From Pseudomonadota bacterium (GTDB taxonomy: Bacteria > Pseudomonadota > Gammaproteobacteria > Steroidobacterales > Steroidobacteraceae), in the NCBI GenBank assembly GCA_023423935.1, contig JAFAEQ010000006.1, forward strand, positions 62,001 to 126,000: a DNA stretch of 64,000 nt, given 5' to 3'. Below, in pieces: positions 39,501 through 47,293 of the stretch (within the stretch, counting starts at the first letter, position 1; each line of letters begins with the position of its first letter). The translations under genes and the position numbers were made by a program. Below the pieces are notes generated by a model. The model did not search any database. It was not told where the DNA came from and was given only the letters and a program-made list of their open reading frames with translations.

Positions 39501-40408
39501 GTCACCAGGATCGCGAACAACGAGGCCGAATGCCGTTCGAGGTACGCCCACCAATGCGTGTCGTATGAGGAGAGCACGGGGGCGAGAAACAGCAGCACGC
39601 CGCCGAGCAGCGCGACCACGGTGATGTGCCACGAACGGTTCGAGCGCAAACACAGGGTGACCGCAAGCACGTAACCGATGCCGACCGCGGAATCCATCAT
39701 GTTGGTGAGATCGAACAGGAAGATCGCGATACACAACGCGATCATCCAGGGCAGGCGGTTGCGGCGCTGATGAGGGTCGCGGTCGCTCAGAGCGCTCTCG
39801 ATCAAGCGACGACGCTGATCTTCGGGAAGAGCCAGCAGGCCGCGCAGGTAGTGGCGCAGGCCGAAGCTTGCGATCAGCAACAGCACGACGAACAGAAAAC
39901 CCAGCGCATTGCTCGAGAGATACGACTGACCGAAGAAGCGGCCGACGACGGCACGTTCATGCTCGAGCGGCAGATCGAGCAGCACCATGCCGCCGCGTCC
40001 GTCCGAGGTCGCATAGCGCAGATGGTATTGCTCGTTGACCATCGCGAAGCGGATGTGCGGCTGCGATTCATCCGTCTTCAGTCGCGCGAGTGCTTCCGAA
40101 CCGAAGGCATCGGCTGTAAGCCGCGCCGCGCGGTCCGCATCGAGCGTCCCTGCCAGAGCATGGGGGAAATGCTGCGCCGTGAAGCTCGGTTGCCGACTGT
40201 CCAGTACGCTCGGATCGGCGCTTGCGAGAAGTGCTTCGGCCACCGCATGCGCTTTGGCGATCGCCACGTCCCCGCCGATGTGCTTTGCGACGACTTCCTT
40301 CTGTTGGAGCATCGGCGCGCCGGCAATCGATAGCAGCAGGACCAGCACCAGGATCGCCGCAATGGACGCGTGGCCGGCCAGCACCTCGAGGACCGTTCTG
40401 AACTTCAC
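36566..40408 (-). CDS. Large membrane hybrid histidine kinase: PAS, HisKA, HATPase, 2 receivers, Hpt
   Basis: About 1280 aa. N-terminal helix (ASIAAILVLVLLLSIAG), a ~120-residue periplasmic sensor, a second helix (LGFLFVVLLLIASFGL) and further helices (WMIALCIAIFLFDL, WHITVVALLGGVLLFLAPVL). Then two PAS modules, HisKA with TMSHEIRTPMNG (His near 637), HATPase (GTGLGLSIVRRLVEMMGG), receiver 1 (Asp in VLDYHMPDVDG near 925), receiver 2 (Asp in LMDMQMPVMDG near 1073) and Hpt (His in AAHKLKGASSN near 1214). GTG 40408 is chosen because GGGAG lies 6 bases upstream; a TTG 87 bases further up lacks a site. Paralogue of 27564-31661 in the kinase/receiver/Hpt half. Confidence 0.93.
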   Translation of the reverse strand: MKFRTVLEVLAGHASIAAILVLVLLLSIAGAPMLQQKEVVAKHIGGDVAIAKAHAVAEALLASADPSVLDSRQPSFTAQHFPHALAGTLDADRAARLTADAFGSEALARLKTDESQPHIRFAMVNEQYHLRYATSDGRGGMVLLDLPLEHERAVVGRFFGQSYLSSNALGFLFVVLLLIASFGLRHYLRGLLALPEDQRRRLIESALSDRDPHQRRNRLPWMIALCIAIFLFDLTNMMDSAVGIGYVLAVTLCLRSNRSWHITVVALLGGVLLFLAPVLSSYDTHWWAYLERHSASLFAILVTGMYGNAHMRKSRAEAIALAEATRSRHETEELRAALQRAETAEAGRRDTADRLALANRAAGISMWHWDTLSDAVTVSDDSPILERVGGLTRFTGQQYLHQCVHPDDQDEFSAAFAHALNVPTTGHTSIDHRYRVLMNDGSIRYVQFHGRVLHDDAGKAVSILGVDWEVTREEEAVREIERQASQLREAQDRFQRAIRGTQDVLFEIDAQSQTCWSSPRLLELLGLAADEAPRTTDAFQSLVHAEDVERLKQTMQAHFQRGEPFDVEFRLRRKDGAYLWVRSRATAQRDAQGTPRLLSGSLSDITEARAAREALIRAGEEAAEASRAKSTFLATMSHEIRTPMNGIIGMTGLLLETRLDRVQRDYAETIRTSADSLLTILNDILDFSKIEAGKLDIEDIEFDLSVNVDEVASAMAFQAAAKGLELIVNVRPEVPERVFGDPQRIRQCLLNLVGNAIKFTHQGEVVVEVCSPGRCNGRSLVHFEVRDTGIGIPPDALVTLFNPFTQADSSTTRKFGGTGLGLSIVRRLVEMMGGQVGAHSEPGKGSAFWFTLPLEPALTGLPEPRSMFAPKNKRVLLVDDNETNRRVLAGQMSHSGYTVTSASSAEEALEALRSSAESFDIVVLDYHMPDVDGAMLGQQIVDDPAIAPMRLVLLTSLDRSGDVQRFSNIGFAAYLTKPVRTRELLDCLEQSLSRDARDWHLRSQPIITRGTLIASETRRRYSGKVLLVEDNAINQRVARRFLERLGCEVRVVGDGRQAIDAFREDTWAFILMDMQMPVMDGLEATRRIREIEGSGPHTPIVALTANAMMGQLEKCLEAGMNDYLTKPLDISRLQDVLDRFLSPAAAEEKLLTMPTQPSTTVTSIRSRLNEIADGDAEFAVELLATFIAGAQESLQEIELAVHANDLGALARAAHKLKGASSNLHIEELAARAQAVEARAKANEVADWHHELAQLSDEFARISVTLRELMEESGWQGARSA

Positions 40409-40591
40409 CCGCAACTCCCTGTTGGCGGCCCGGAGCGGTTGCTCGAAGCACGGCCAGCCGATTGTTCTTGCCGCTGCGGGAGGCTGCGATTGCAATCCTC
40501 ACGGCGGTCAGCTTATGTAAGCGGGCGGCGCCTGCGTCGCAACGAGCAAAGGAAAGAACCGTGATCTGTGTGCTCGGCCAATGTGTGACCC

Positions 40592-40607
40592 TGTGATGAA
40601 TGTCACA
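40592..40607. promoter_or_regulatory. Perfect CRP-type site
   Basis: TGTGATGAATGTCACA matches the CRP/Clp consensus TGTGA-N6-TCACA exactly. It lies between the large kinase gene (start 40408, minus) and the DUF4126 gene (start 40779, plus), 185 and 171 bp from the starts. It could serve either. Confidence 0.7.
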
Positions 40608-40778
40608 CGCGGTGCATCTGTCGAGAAATCCGTTACGAATCGACGGTTTGAAGCGGCCCGATCGAGGGTCGCGCGACGCGCCTCATCGCTTTCGATTTCC
40701 GCCGCAGGTTCATTGAATCCCCTCTGTTCAGGACCGGCCCCACGGCGCTGAACCCGCGTTTCGAACCAGGAGATCGGC

Positions 40779-41249
40779 ATGCTCGCTTTTCTGTTCGCGC
40801 TCCTGATCGGTGTCATTGCGGGCCTGCGTGCAATGACGGCTCCCGCAGCCGTCGCCTGGGGTGCTCGTCTGGGCATGATCGACGTGAGCGGCTCCTGGCT
40901 CAGCTTTTTTGCGCATCCCGCTGCAGTCTGGATTTTCAGCGTGCTTGCACTGGCCGAACTGGTCACCGATCAATTGCCGGGCACGCCGAGTCGCACGCTG
41001 CCGCTTCCGTTCGGTACGCGGATCATCAGCGGCGCCGTGTGCGGTGCGGCCTTCGGGCTGAATGCGGGATCTGTATGGGCCGGCGCGGTACTCGGAGCGG
41101 TCGGCGCGATCATCGGGACGCTCGGCGGATACGCGGCTCGCGCCCATCTCGCGCGCAGTTTCGGTCGCGATCGCCCGGCAGCTTTCATCGAAGACGCGGT
41201 CGCCATCGTGGTGGCCGCGGCCAGCGTATTCGTCATCGCGCACGCTTGA
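40779..41249 (+). CDS. DUF4126-family membrane protein
   Basis: 156 aa. FALLIGVIAGLRAMTAPAAVAWGARLG is the family opening. Four hydrophobic segments follow (WIFSVLALAELVTD, GAVCGAAFGLNAGSVWAG, AVLGAVGAIIGTLGG, DAVAIVVAAASVFVIAHA), so it is an inner-membrane protein. Function unknown. AGGAGA lies before the ATG. The FAD oxidoreductase follows after 31 bp, so they are probably one transcription unit. Confidence 0.85.
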   Translation: MLAFLFALLIGVIAGLRAMTAPAAVAWGARLGMIDVSGSWLSFFAHPAAVWIFSVLALAELVTDQLPGTPSRTLPLPFGTRIISGAVCGAAFGLNAGSVWAGAVLGAVGAIIGTLGGYAARAHLARSFGRDRPAAFIEDAVAIVVAAASVFVIAHA

Positions 41250-41280
41250 GTGCCCACGCAACTATCACTGTGAGGCTGTC

Positions 41281-42660
41281 ATGCAGACCTTCGATGCCAT
41301 CGTGATCGGCGCCGGTCAGGCAGGACCGTCGCTTGCAGGACGTCTCACGCAGGCCGGGCTGCGTGTGGCGATGATCGAGCGCAAATTGTTCGGCGGCACA
41401 TGCGTGAATACGGGCTGTACGCCGACCAAGACGATGGTGGCGAGTGCATACGCCGCGCGGTTGGCGCAACGATCTGCGGACTACGGCGTGACTCTTCCAG
41501 GTGGCGTGGCGATCGACATGCAACGCGTGCAGGCACGCGCGGCAGAGGTGTCGGCGAACTCGCGCGCTTCGGTCGAGCGCTGGCTGGAGGGCATGTCGGA
41601 CTGCACGGTGATCCGCGGACAGGCTCGCTTTCAATCGGCAAACGAAGTGCGCGTCGGCGATCAGCGGCTCACCGCGCCAAAGATCTTCGTGAACGTGGGT
41701 GGACGCGCGATCGTGCCGGACTTCCCCGGCGTTCACGACGTACCGTTTCTGACGAACTCGAGCATCCTCGAGCTGCGGGAGGTGCCTGAACATCTCATCG
41801 TCGTGGGCGGCAGCTATGTAGGTCTCGAGTTCGCGCAGATGTTTCGCCGCTTCGGCGCGAAAGTCACGGTCGTGGAGAAAGGACCGCGCATCGTCGGGCG
41901 GGAGGACGAAGATGTTTCGGACGCCGTGCGCGGCATTCTGGAGAATGAAGGGATCGTCGTGCGCGCACATGCCGAATGCATTCGCCTGGCACCGCACGCG
42001 CGCGGTGTCGAAGTCCACGTGAGTTGCCGTGAAGGCGAACCGTCCGTGATCGGCAGCCATGTTCTGCTGGCGGTCGGCCGCCGTCCCAACACGGATGATC
42101 TTGGGCTCGAGCAGGCGGGCGTAAAAACGGATGCGAAAGGCAACATCATCGTCGACGATTCGCTCGCAACGACGGTGCCCGGCATCTGGGCGCTCGGCGA
42201 TTGCAATGGTCGCGGCGCCTTCACTCACACGGCTTACAACGACTACGAGATCGTCGCGGCCAACTTGCTCGATGGCGAATCGCGCAAGGTCAGCGACCGC
42301 GTGGTCACTTATGCGTTGTACATCGATCCGCCGCTCGGCCGTGTCGGAATGACCGAGAAAGAAGCGCGCGCGTCAGGCAAGAAGCTCTTGATCGGAACGC
42401 GACCGATGACGCGCGTGGCGCGCGCAATCGAAAAGGGCGAAACGCAAGGCTTCATCAAAGTCATCGTCGATGCGGATTCGCGCCGGATTCTCGGTGCGTC
42501 GATTCTCGGCACCGGCGGTGATGAGGCAATTCACGGTCTGATCGATATCGTCACTGCACAGGTGCCGTACACGGTGCTGCAGCGGGCCGTGCCGATCCAT
42601 CCCACCGTGTCGGAGCTGATTCCGACGGTATTGGGCGATCTCAAACCCGTCTCATCGTGA
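41281..42660 (+). CDS. FAD-dependent pyridine nucleotide-disulfide oxidoreductase (mercuric reductase-like)
   Basis: 459 aa. N-terminal FAD site AIVIGAGQAGPSLAG, redox-active CVNTGCTPTK, NAD(P) site VVGGSYVGLEFAQMF, second FAD motif TTVPGIWALGDCNG, and dimerisation domain ending in VPIHPTVSELIPTVL with the catalytic His. The fold matches class-I flavoprotein disulfide reductases, here of the MerA/SthA-like group annotated as FAD-containing oxidoreductases. There is no N-terminal heavy-metal domain, and the C-terminal Cys pair of MerA is absent, so mercury reduction is unlikely. ATG 41281 is chosen over an upstream frame overlapping DUF4126. Confidence 0.9.
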   Translation: MQTFDAIVIGAGQAGPSLAGRLTQAGLRVAMIERKLFGGTCVNTGCTPTKTMVASAYAARLAQRSADYGVTLPGGVAIDMQRVQARAAEVSANSRASVERWLEGMSDCTVIRGQARFQSANEVRVGDQRLTAPKIFVNVGGRAIVPDFPGVHDVPFLTNSSILELREVPEHLIVVGGSYVGLEFAQMFRRFGAKVTVVEKGPRIVGREDEDVSDAVRGILENEGIVVRAHAECIRLAPHARGVEVHVSCREGEPSVIGSHVLLAVGRRPNTDDLGLEQAGVKTDAKGNIIVDDSLATTVPGIWALGDCNGRGAFTHTAYNDYEIVAANLLDGESRKVSDRVVTYALYIDPPLGRVGMTEKEARASGKKLLIGTRPMTRVARAIEKGETQGFIKVIVDADSRRILGASILGTGGDEAIHGLIDIVTAQVPYTVLQRAVPIHPTVSELIPTVLGDLKPVSS

Positions 42661-42661
42661 T

Positions 42662-42919
42662 TCAGCGACGCGGCTTGAACTCATCCGCGCGTCCGCGCGG
42701 ACGTTCCGTCGTGAAGTGCGCGCCGCGTCGGTGACAGCCGGAACAGCGCAGTCGCGATGCGATCTCCGCAGCGCGTGCGCGCCAGCCGACCCGTTGTGCA
42801 ATCAACTGCAGACGCGGCACGGTGAATCGCCCGCAATGATCGCAGACGATGAATACCGGCCTGCCGGATTCGGCATACGCGGCAAGCGTGCCCGGGCTCG
42901 GTGGATGCTTCGCAGGCAT
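42662..42919 (-). CDS. Small zinc-ribbon-like protein of unknown function
   Basis: 85 aa, basic. Two Cys-x2-Cys knuckles (CDHC near residue 26 and CSGC near 60) suggest a structural zinc ribbon. PRLQLIAQRVGWRARAAEIASRLRC could be a nucleic-acid-contacting helix. It starts 13 bp after the 79-aa gene and both lie downstream of a LexA box, so it is predicted to be SOS-induced. Its stop is 1 bp from the stop of the convergent oxidoreductase. I do not recognise a named family. Confidence 0.72.
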   Translation of the reverse strand: MPAKHPPSPGTLAAYAESGRPVFIVCDHCGRFTVPRLQLIAQRVGWRARAAEIASRLRCSGCHRRGAHFTTERPRGRADEFKPRR

Positions 42920-42932
42920 GGCGAGGCATGCG

Positions 42933-43172
42933 CTAGAACGCGTCGTAATCCGGACACGGCGGCGATGGATTCAGCAGATCGGCCGATTCCTGTGTCCGTC
43001 GGGCGGCGCGCAGTGCGGGCACGAGCGTATTGATCGCTTCGCACGCGGCGCGGCAGCTGGCGACGTCATCGGTGATCCATGGCGAAGGATGCTCTTCGAT
43101 GTACTGCTCGAATTCGCGCTGCAGAAGACGCAGTACGCGTGCGACGCGGTCGATGAGTTCGGCGTTGTCCAT
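42933..43172 (-). CDS. Small helical protein under a LexA box, function unknown
   Basis: 79 aa. Mostly alpha-helical (NAELIDRVARVLRLLQREFEQYIEE, DDVASCRAACEAINTLVPALRAA) with a flexible tail ending CPDYDAF. The acidic-aromatic C-terminus with terminal Phe recalls the SSB tail, which docks repair proteins; this is only a resemblance. ATG 43172 is chosen because a perfect LexA box and a -10-like TATATA lie 26-45 bases upstream, so a longer start would run through the promoter. First gene of a two-gene unit with the zinc-ribbon protein. Confidence 0.75.
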   Translation of the reverse strand: MDNAELIDRVARVLRLLQREFEQYIEEHPSPWITDDVASCRAACEAINTLVPALRAARRTQESADLLNPSPPCPDYDAF

Positions 43173-43197
43173 GACGGATCTCGGCAAGGGCGAGGAC

Positions 43198-43213
43198 CTG
43201 TTTATATATACAG
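43198..43213. promoter_or_regulatory. LexA (SOS) box overlapping a minus-strand promoter
   Basis: CTGTTTATATATACAG fits CTGT-N8-ACAG exactly, with the AT-rich core of proteobacterial LexA sites. Read on the minus strand, TTGCGG (-35) lies about 16-18 bp before TATATA/TATAAA (-10), and the box covers the -10. The start codon of the 79-aa gene is 26 bases downstream. Confidence 0.85.
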
Positions 43214-43240
43214 GTACTCGCAAGCCGCAAGATCCGCACG

Positions 43241-43975
43241 CTAAGTGGTTGAAGCGAGCGGCGGCACGTCGATCGGCTGCAGCAATTCCGGACCATTGTT
43301 GCGCGGACTGTTCACCCCGGTGGAAATCGGCCAGGCCACTGCGGCGTCAGACGCCCAAGGCTTCAGACAGATTTTCGCCTCTTCCGGCGACCCGCCGAGC
43401 CACACATCCAGCTGATCTTTGTCGATCATGAGCGGCATCCGCTTCTTCAGGTTGTGGATGTTCGCCATCAGCTCATTGGCAGGCATCGTGATCAGTGCGC
43501 ACGAGTGAATCTCGCGACCCTCGCGGGTGATCGAGCGATCCCACAGCGCGCCGAAGTAGAACATCGAGTCGTCGACGGGCTTGATGTAGAAGGGCGTCTT
43601 CGAGCCGTCGTCATTCACGTGCCACTCGTAGAAGCCGAGCGCTGGCATGACGCAACGCTGACTGCGCGTCCATGCATCGCGCCATAGCGACGCACTTTCG
43701 ATCCGCTCGATCGTGGCATTGATGGTCGAGGCCTGCGGCGCCTCGCCATTGGCCCAGTAAGGGATCAAACCCCAGCGCATCAGCGCACTTTCGCGCTGTC
43801 CGTCAGCGTTACGAATCACCCGAACGACGGGCACGCCCTGTGTCGGCGCGACGTTGAAATTGCGTTGATCGATCGGCGGCTGACTGGCGAGCACATGCGC
43901 GATCTCGCGATTGAGTTGCGCGCGCATCTCGCGACTGAGCTCCGCGATTTCCGGCGCCACATAGCGTCCACACAT
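43241..43975 (-). CDS. SOS response-associated peptidase (SRAP/YedK)
   Basis: 244 aa. MCGRYVAPE places the catalytic Cys at position 2 after Met removal, which fixes the start at 43975. Other conserved parts are RWGLIPYWA, NATIERIES, MPALGFYEW (active-site Glu) and NIHNLKKRMPLMI (His). HMCES/YedK proteins cross-link to abasic sites in single-stranded DNA and shield them. The 3' end is 28 bp before a LexA box that serves the next two genes on the same strand, linking the whole cluster to DNA damage. Confidence 0.95.
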   Translation of the reverse strand: MCGRYVAPEIAELSREMRAQLNREIAHVLASQPPIDQRNFNVAPTQGVPVVRVIRNADGQRESALMRWGLIPYWANGEAPQASTINATIERIESASLWRDAWTRSQRCVMPALGFYEWHVNDDGSKTPFYIKPVDDSMFYFGALWDRSITREGREIHSCALITMPANELMANIHNLKKRMPLMIDKDQLDVWLGGSPEEAKICLKPWASDAAVAWPISTGVNSPRNNGPELLQPIDVPPLASTT

Positions 43976-44170
43976 TTCGAATTTCCTTCCCGCCCGAGGC
44001 GGCTCCAGCACTTATCGATCCTACCCATCGGTGAGGCGAGGTGTGAGTTTCGGCAACACCCGCGGCTCCCTGTTCAGCGTCCGTCGGGACATTCCCTGAT
44101 GCGCACTAATCCGATGGCTGAGGTGATTGACAGGGATTCCCTTGCCGCAGCAGACTAAACTGGCTGGATC

Positions 44171-44186
44171 AATTGGCCAGACCAAT
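44171..44186. promoter_or_regulatory. Candidate GntR/FadR-type operator before the TonB receptor
   Basis: AATTGGCCAGACCAAT closely fits AATTGGT-N3-ACCAATT, the plan used by PdhR/UxuR/ExuR-type GntR regulators. A weaker copy (ATTGGCCGACCATT) follows at 44193-44206. Both are about 140-175 bp before the receptor start. No GntR gene is in the window. The rest of 43976-44345 holds no gene. Confidence 0.55.
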
Positions 44187-44345
44187 GGCGAGATTGGCCG
44201 ACCATTCCTTCGGATCTGCATGTTGCGGGTCGAAGGCAGGCACAGAAGAAAAAGTGGGGAGAGGTTCCGGCGTCTCCCCGCGCGCCGCAGTGACGTGTTT
44301 GCCGACCGAGCTGCGGAGGTCGTGAACAACACAGGGGGAAATGTC

Positions 44346-47207
44346 GTGAACCATCGCGTTCGTGATTCATTGGCCCGACTGGGCCTTCTTGGACTGTGCG
44401 TGGGTGCCAGTGCAGCGCATGCCCAGAGCACGCCGAGCGGTCAGAGTCCGCTCGAAGAAGTGGTCGTGACCGGCTACCGTGGCAGCCTCGAGGCGGCCTT
44501 GGAAACCAAGCGACAGAACGTCAGCTTCACGGATTCCATCTCCGCTGAGGACGTCGGCAAGCTACCTGACAACAATCTGGCCGAAGCCCTGCAGCGTGTG
44601 CCGGGCGTGCAGATTTCGCGCACCAACGGCGAAGGTCAGCAGATCTCGATTCGCGGTCTCGGTCCGAGCTTCGCGCGCGTGCTGCTCGATGGCATGCCTG
44701 TGTCGGCTGCCGGCGAAGGTAGCGTCGATCAGCAGTCGCGCAATCGCGAGTTCGATTTCGACCTGTTGCCTTCCGAGATCTTCAGCAAGCTGGAAGTGTC
44801 GAAGTCGCCCACTGCGAGTCTCGTCGAAGGCGGTCTGTCAGGCACGATCAATCTGCGTGCGCCGCGGCCTTTCGACTATGACGGATTCACCGCGACGTAT
44901 CAGGTGCAGGGCGCCTATCAGGACACCTCGGAGAAGCTCGATCCTCGTGCGAGCTTCCTGATCAGCAATACCTGGAACGATCAGTTCGGCGCGTTGCTCA
45001 GCGTCTCCATGTCGCGGCGCTCGTTCCGTACTGACGGCTGGACCTCGCAAGGCTGGACCTCGGGTCTGGTGCCGGGTAATCCGCCGGATGCGGGATACGC
45101 CAAGGGATTCGATTGGAACCTCCCTTCCGTCGCCGCGAACCCTGCGAATCAGGCGCCGGGATTCATCAATGAATCCGGCCTCACGAACGCGGAACTGGCC
45201 AATGCGCAGTTGCCGCGCCTGGGACGCCCCGAAGTGCAGGTGGGCGATCGCGATCGCTATGGATTCACCGTGGGATTGCAATGGCGGGCGAGCGACACAC
45301 TGAGCTTCGATCTCGACGGCCTGTATTCGAAACTCGAAACGGATTTTGATCGCTACACGAACAATCTGCTGGTCCGTAACACCGGCAGCGGCACGAACAA
45401 CCCCACTGGATTCGGCTATATCACGCCGCGCAATTTCGTTCTCGATGAGAACCGCACGCTGCGCAGTGGACGACTTCAAGGTGCGAAGTTCTGGTCCGAG
45501 AATCGCGAGTTCCAGCAAGAGACCGATTTCAAACATATCGGCCTGACGATGAACTGGCAGCTCATGGACAACCTCGGACTCGAGCTGAAGGGGTCGAAAG
45601 ACACGTCCGACTTCCGCTGGCGCATGAACACCTATCTGTTCCTGACCAGGCGCTGCGATCAGAACCCCTGCGATGTGGACATCACCGTCGATGGCGGTAT
45701 TCCGAAGATCGTACCGACGATGGATCTCGCGGATGTGAACAACTGGCAGTTCGACACGGTACGTGTGCAGCCGCGCACCCGCGAAGAGAAGAACGACAAC
45801 GGCGCGTTGAATCTGACCTGGGGTGAGAATGACAAGAACATCAAAGTCGGTGCGCTGTTCAACAAGTTCTATCGCGAGCGTCTGACGTACAGTTCGTCCG
45901 TTGGTGTGACGCAAGGCGCTGCGTTGACGCCATTCGGTTACACCGGTCCGGCGAATCTCGCCGACTTCCCGATCGCGAACTTTGCCGAAATCGTACCTGT
46001 CAGCGGTTTCGGCAAATCGTTCGACGACAGCCCCGGATACACACGCTGGATCGTCTCCGACCTCGATGCATTCAGCGCGATGATGGATCCGGACGTGCTC
46101 GATGCGAACGCGAATCTGGATTTCCAGAACTCGGGAAGTTTCGAAGAAAAGAACTTCTCGTACTACATCGAAGGCAACCTGACGCTGGATCTGGGCGGAC
46201 ATGATCTGCGCATCAATGCGGGTGCCCGGCATATCAAGACAGATCAGGAGATGCACGGCTTCATCCGCATACCGAGCACGCCGCCCGCAGCGGGCAATCT
46301 GTTCGGATTGCGCGAGGACGATTACGGTCGCAACAAGACCGAAGGCGAATACTCGAAATGGCTGCCTTCCCTGAACGTCGCTTACTCGGTCACTACCGAC
46401 CTGACTGCTCGCTTCGCCGCATCGAAGAGCATGACGCGTCCGAATCCCAACGACATTCAACCCTTCACGGGCATCAGCACCGCGGGTGTCGTGTCGACAG
46501 GCAATCCGAACCTGGATCCTTACTTCTCGGACAACCTGGATGGTGGTCTCGAGTGGTACTTCGCGCCAGGCGCGGTGCTGGGTGGCAATGTGTTCTACAA
46601 GGAGATCACCGGCTTCGTCGTGCGTCAGAACGTGCCACAACCGTTCCGCAACGCCGGCATCCCGCTCGATACGATCACGGATCCGACGATCATCGCGCTG
46701 CTGCCGCAGGGTCTGGACACGATTCTGTTGTTCAACCAGCCGGTGAACCGCCCTGACACTTACTATCTCAACGGTCAGGAACTGCTTTATCAGCAGCGCC
46801 TCGACATGCTTCTGCCTGGGTTGGGCGTCTCGCTGAACTACACGCACCTCGATTCAGGCAGTCATACGATCGTCGGTCTCGCCGAGAACAACTACAACGC
46901 AGTGGCCTACTACGAGCCGGGCGGTTACGCGCTGCGTCTGTCGTACAACTATCGCGACGACTACGTGGAGTGCGAGCTCAACTGCGGCTCGACTTCGCCT
47001 GAAGTGGGCTACCGCAGGGCTGCAGGCTATCTCGACTTCAATGGCAGCATCGACGTGCCTGCATTCGGGCACACCTTCACGATCAGTTTCGAGGCGCTGA
47101 ATCTGCTCGATGAAGAAGAGTACTCGTTCTACGGCTATGAGAATCGCGTCAACACGCTCAATCGCCCGGGACGTCAGTACATCCTCGGGATTCGCGGATC
47201 ATTCTGA
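44346..47207 (+). CDS. TonB-dependent receptor, Caulobacter type
   Basis: About 953 aa. Signal peptide LARLGLLGLCVGASAAHAQ; TonB-box-like EEVVVTGY; plug domain (DSISAEDVGKLPDNNLAEALQRVPGVQISR, ISIRGLGPSFARVLLDGMPV, FDFDLLPSEIFSKLEVSKS); then a 22-strand-type barrel ending in the aromatic residue of GIRGSF. GTG 44346 is chosen because GGGGGA lies 7 bases upstream and a signal peptide starts at once. It carries carbohydrate or other large ligands across the outer membrane. The GntR-type operator upstream hints at uronate or carboxylate control, by inference. Confidence 0.94.
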   Translation: MNHRVRDSLARLGLLGLCVGASAAHAQSTPSGQSPLEEVVVTGYRGSLEAALETKRQNVSFTDSISAEDVGKLPDNNLAEALQRVPGVQISRTNGEGQQISIRGLGPSFARVLLDGMPVSAAGEGSVDQQSRNREFDFDLLPSEIFSKLEVSKSPTASLVEGGLSGTINLRAPRPFDYDGFTATYQVQGAYQDTSEKLDPRASFLISNTWNDQFGALLSVSMSRRSFRTDGWTSQGWTSGLVPGNPPDAGYAKGFDWNLPSVAANPANQAPGFINESGLTNAELANAQLPRLGRPEVQVGDRDRYGFTVGLQWRASDTLSFDLDGLYSKLETDFDRYTNNLLVRNTGSGTNNPTGFGYITPRNFVLDENRTLRSGRLQGAKFWSENREFQQETDFKHIGLTMNWQLMDNLGLELKGSKDTSDFRWRMNTYLFLTRRCDQNPCDVDITVDGGIPKIVPTMDLADVNNWQFDTVRVQPRTREEKNDNGALNLTWGENDKNIKVGALFNKFYRERLTYSSSVGVTQGAALTPFGYTGPANLADFPIANFAEIVPVSGFGKSFDDSPGYTRWIVSDLDAFSAMMDPDVLDANANLDFQNSGSFEEKNFSYYIEGNLTLDLGGHDLRINAGARHIKTDQEMHGFIRIPSTPPAAGNLFGLREDDYGRNKTEGEYSKWLPSLNVAYSVTTDLTARFAASKSMTRPNPNDIQPFTGISTAGVVSTGNPNLDPYFSDNLDGGLEWYFAPGAVLGGNVFYKEITGFVVRQNVPQPFRNAGIPLDTITDPTIIALLPQGLDTILLFNQPVNRPDTYYLNGQELLYQQRLDMLLPGLGVSLNYTHLDSGSHTIVGLAENNYNAVAYYEPGGYALRLSYNYRDDYVECELNCGSTSPEVGYRRAAGYLDFNGSIDVPAFGHTFTISFEALNLLDEEEYSFYGYENRVNTLNRPGRQYILGIRGSF

Positions 47208-47220
47208 GCTGCGAGGGAAG

Positions 47221-47250
47221 GGAGGCCATGGAAGGCCTCTCTTCTCTTTT
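47221..47250 (+). terminator. Rho-independent terminator after the TonB receptor
   Basis: GAGGCC and GGCCTC form a 6-bp stem with a 6-nt loop, followed by TCTTCTCTTTT. It lies 14 bases after the receptor stop codon. Confidence 0.7.
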
Positions 47251-47293
47251 CCTTCCCACGCTTCGCTCGCTCAAGTCGCCGCTTGCCCGCAAG

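Noticed and set aside
41281..42660. Mercuric reductase merA
   Set aside because: No N-terminal metal-binding domain, no C-terminal Cys pair and no mer genes around it; only the general disulfide-reductase fold is supported.
44838..46847. 669-codon minus-strand frame opposite the TonB receptor
   Set aside because: Antisense shadow of a well-supported receptor; composition typical of antisense frames.
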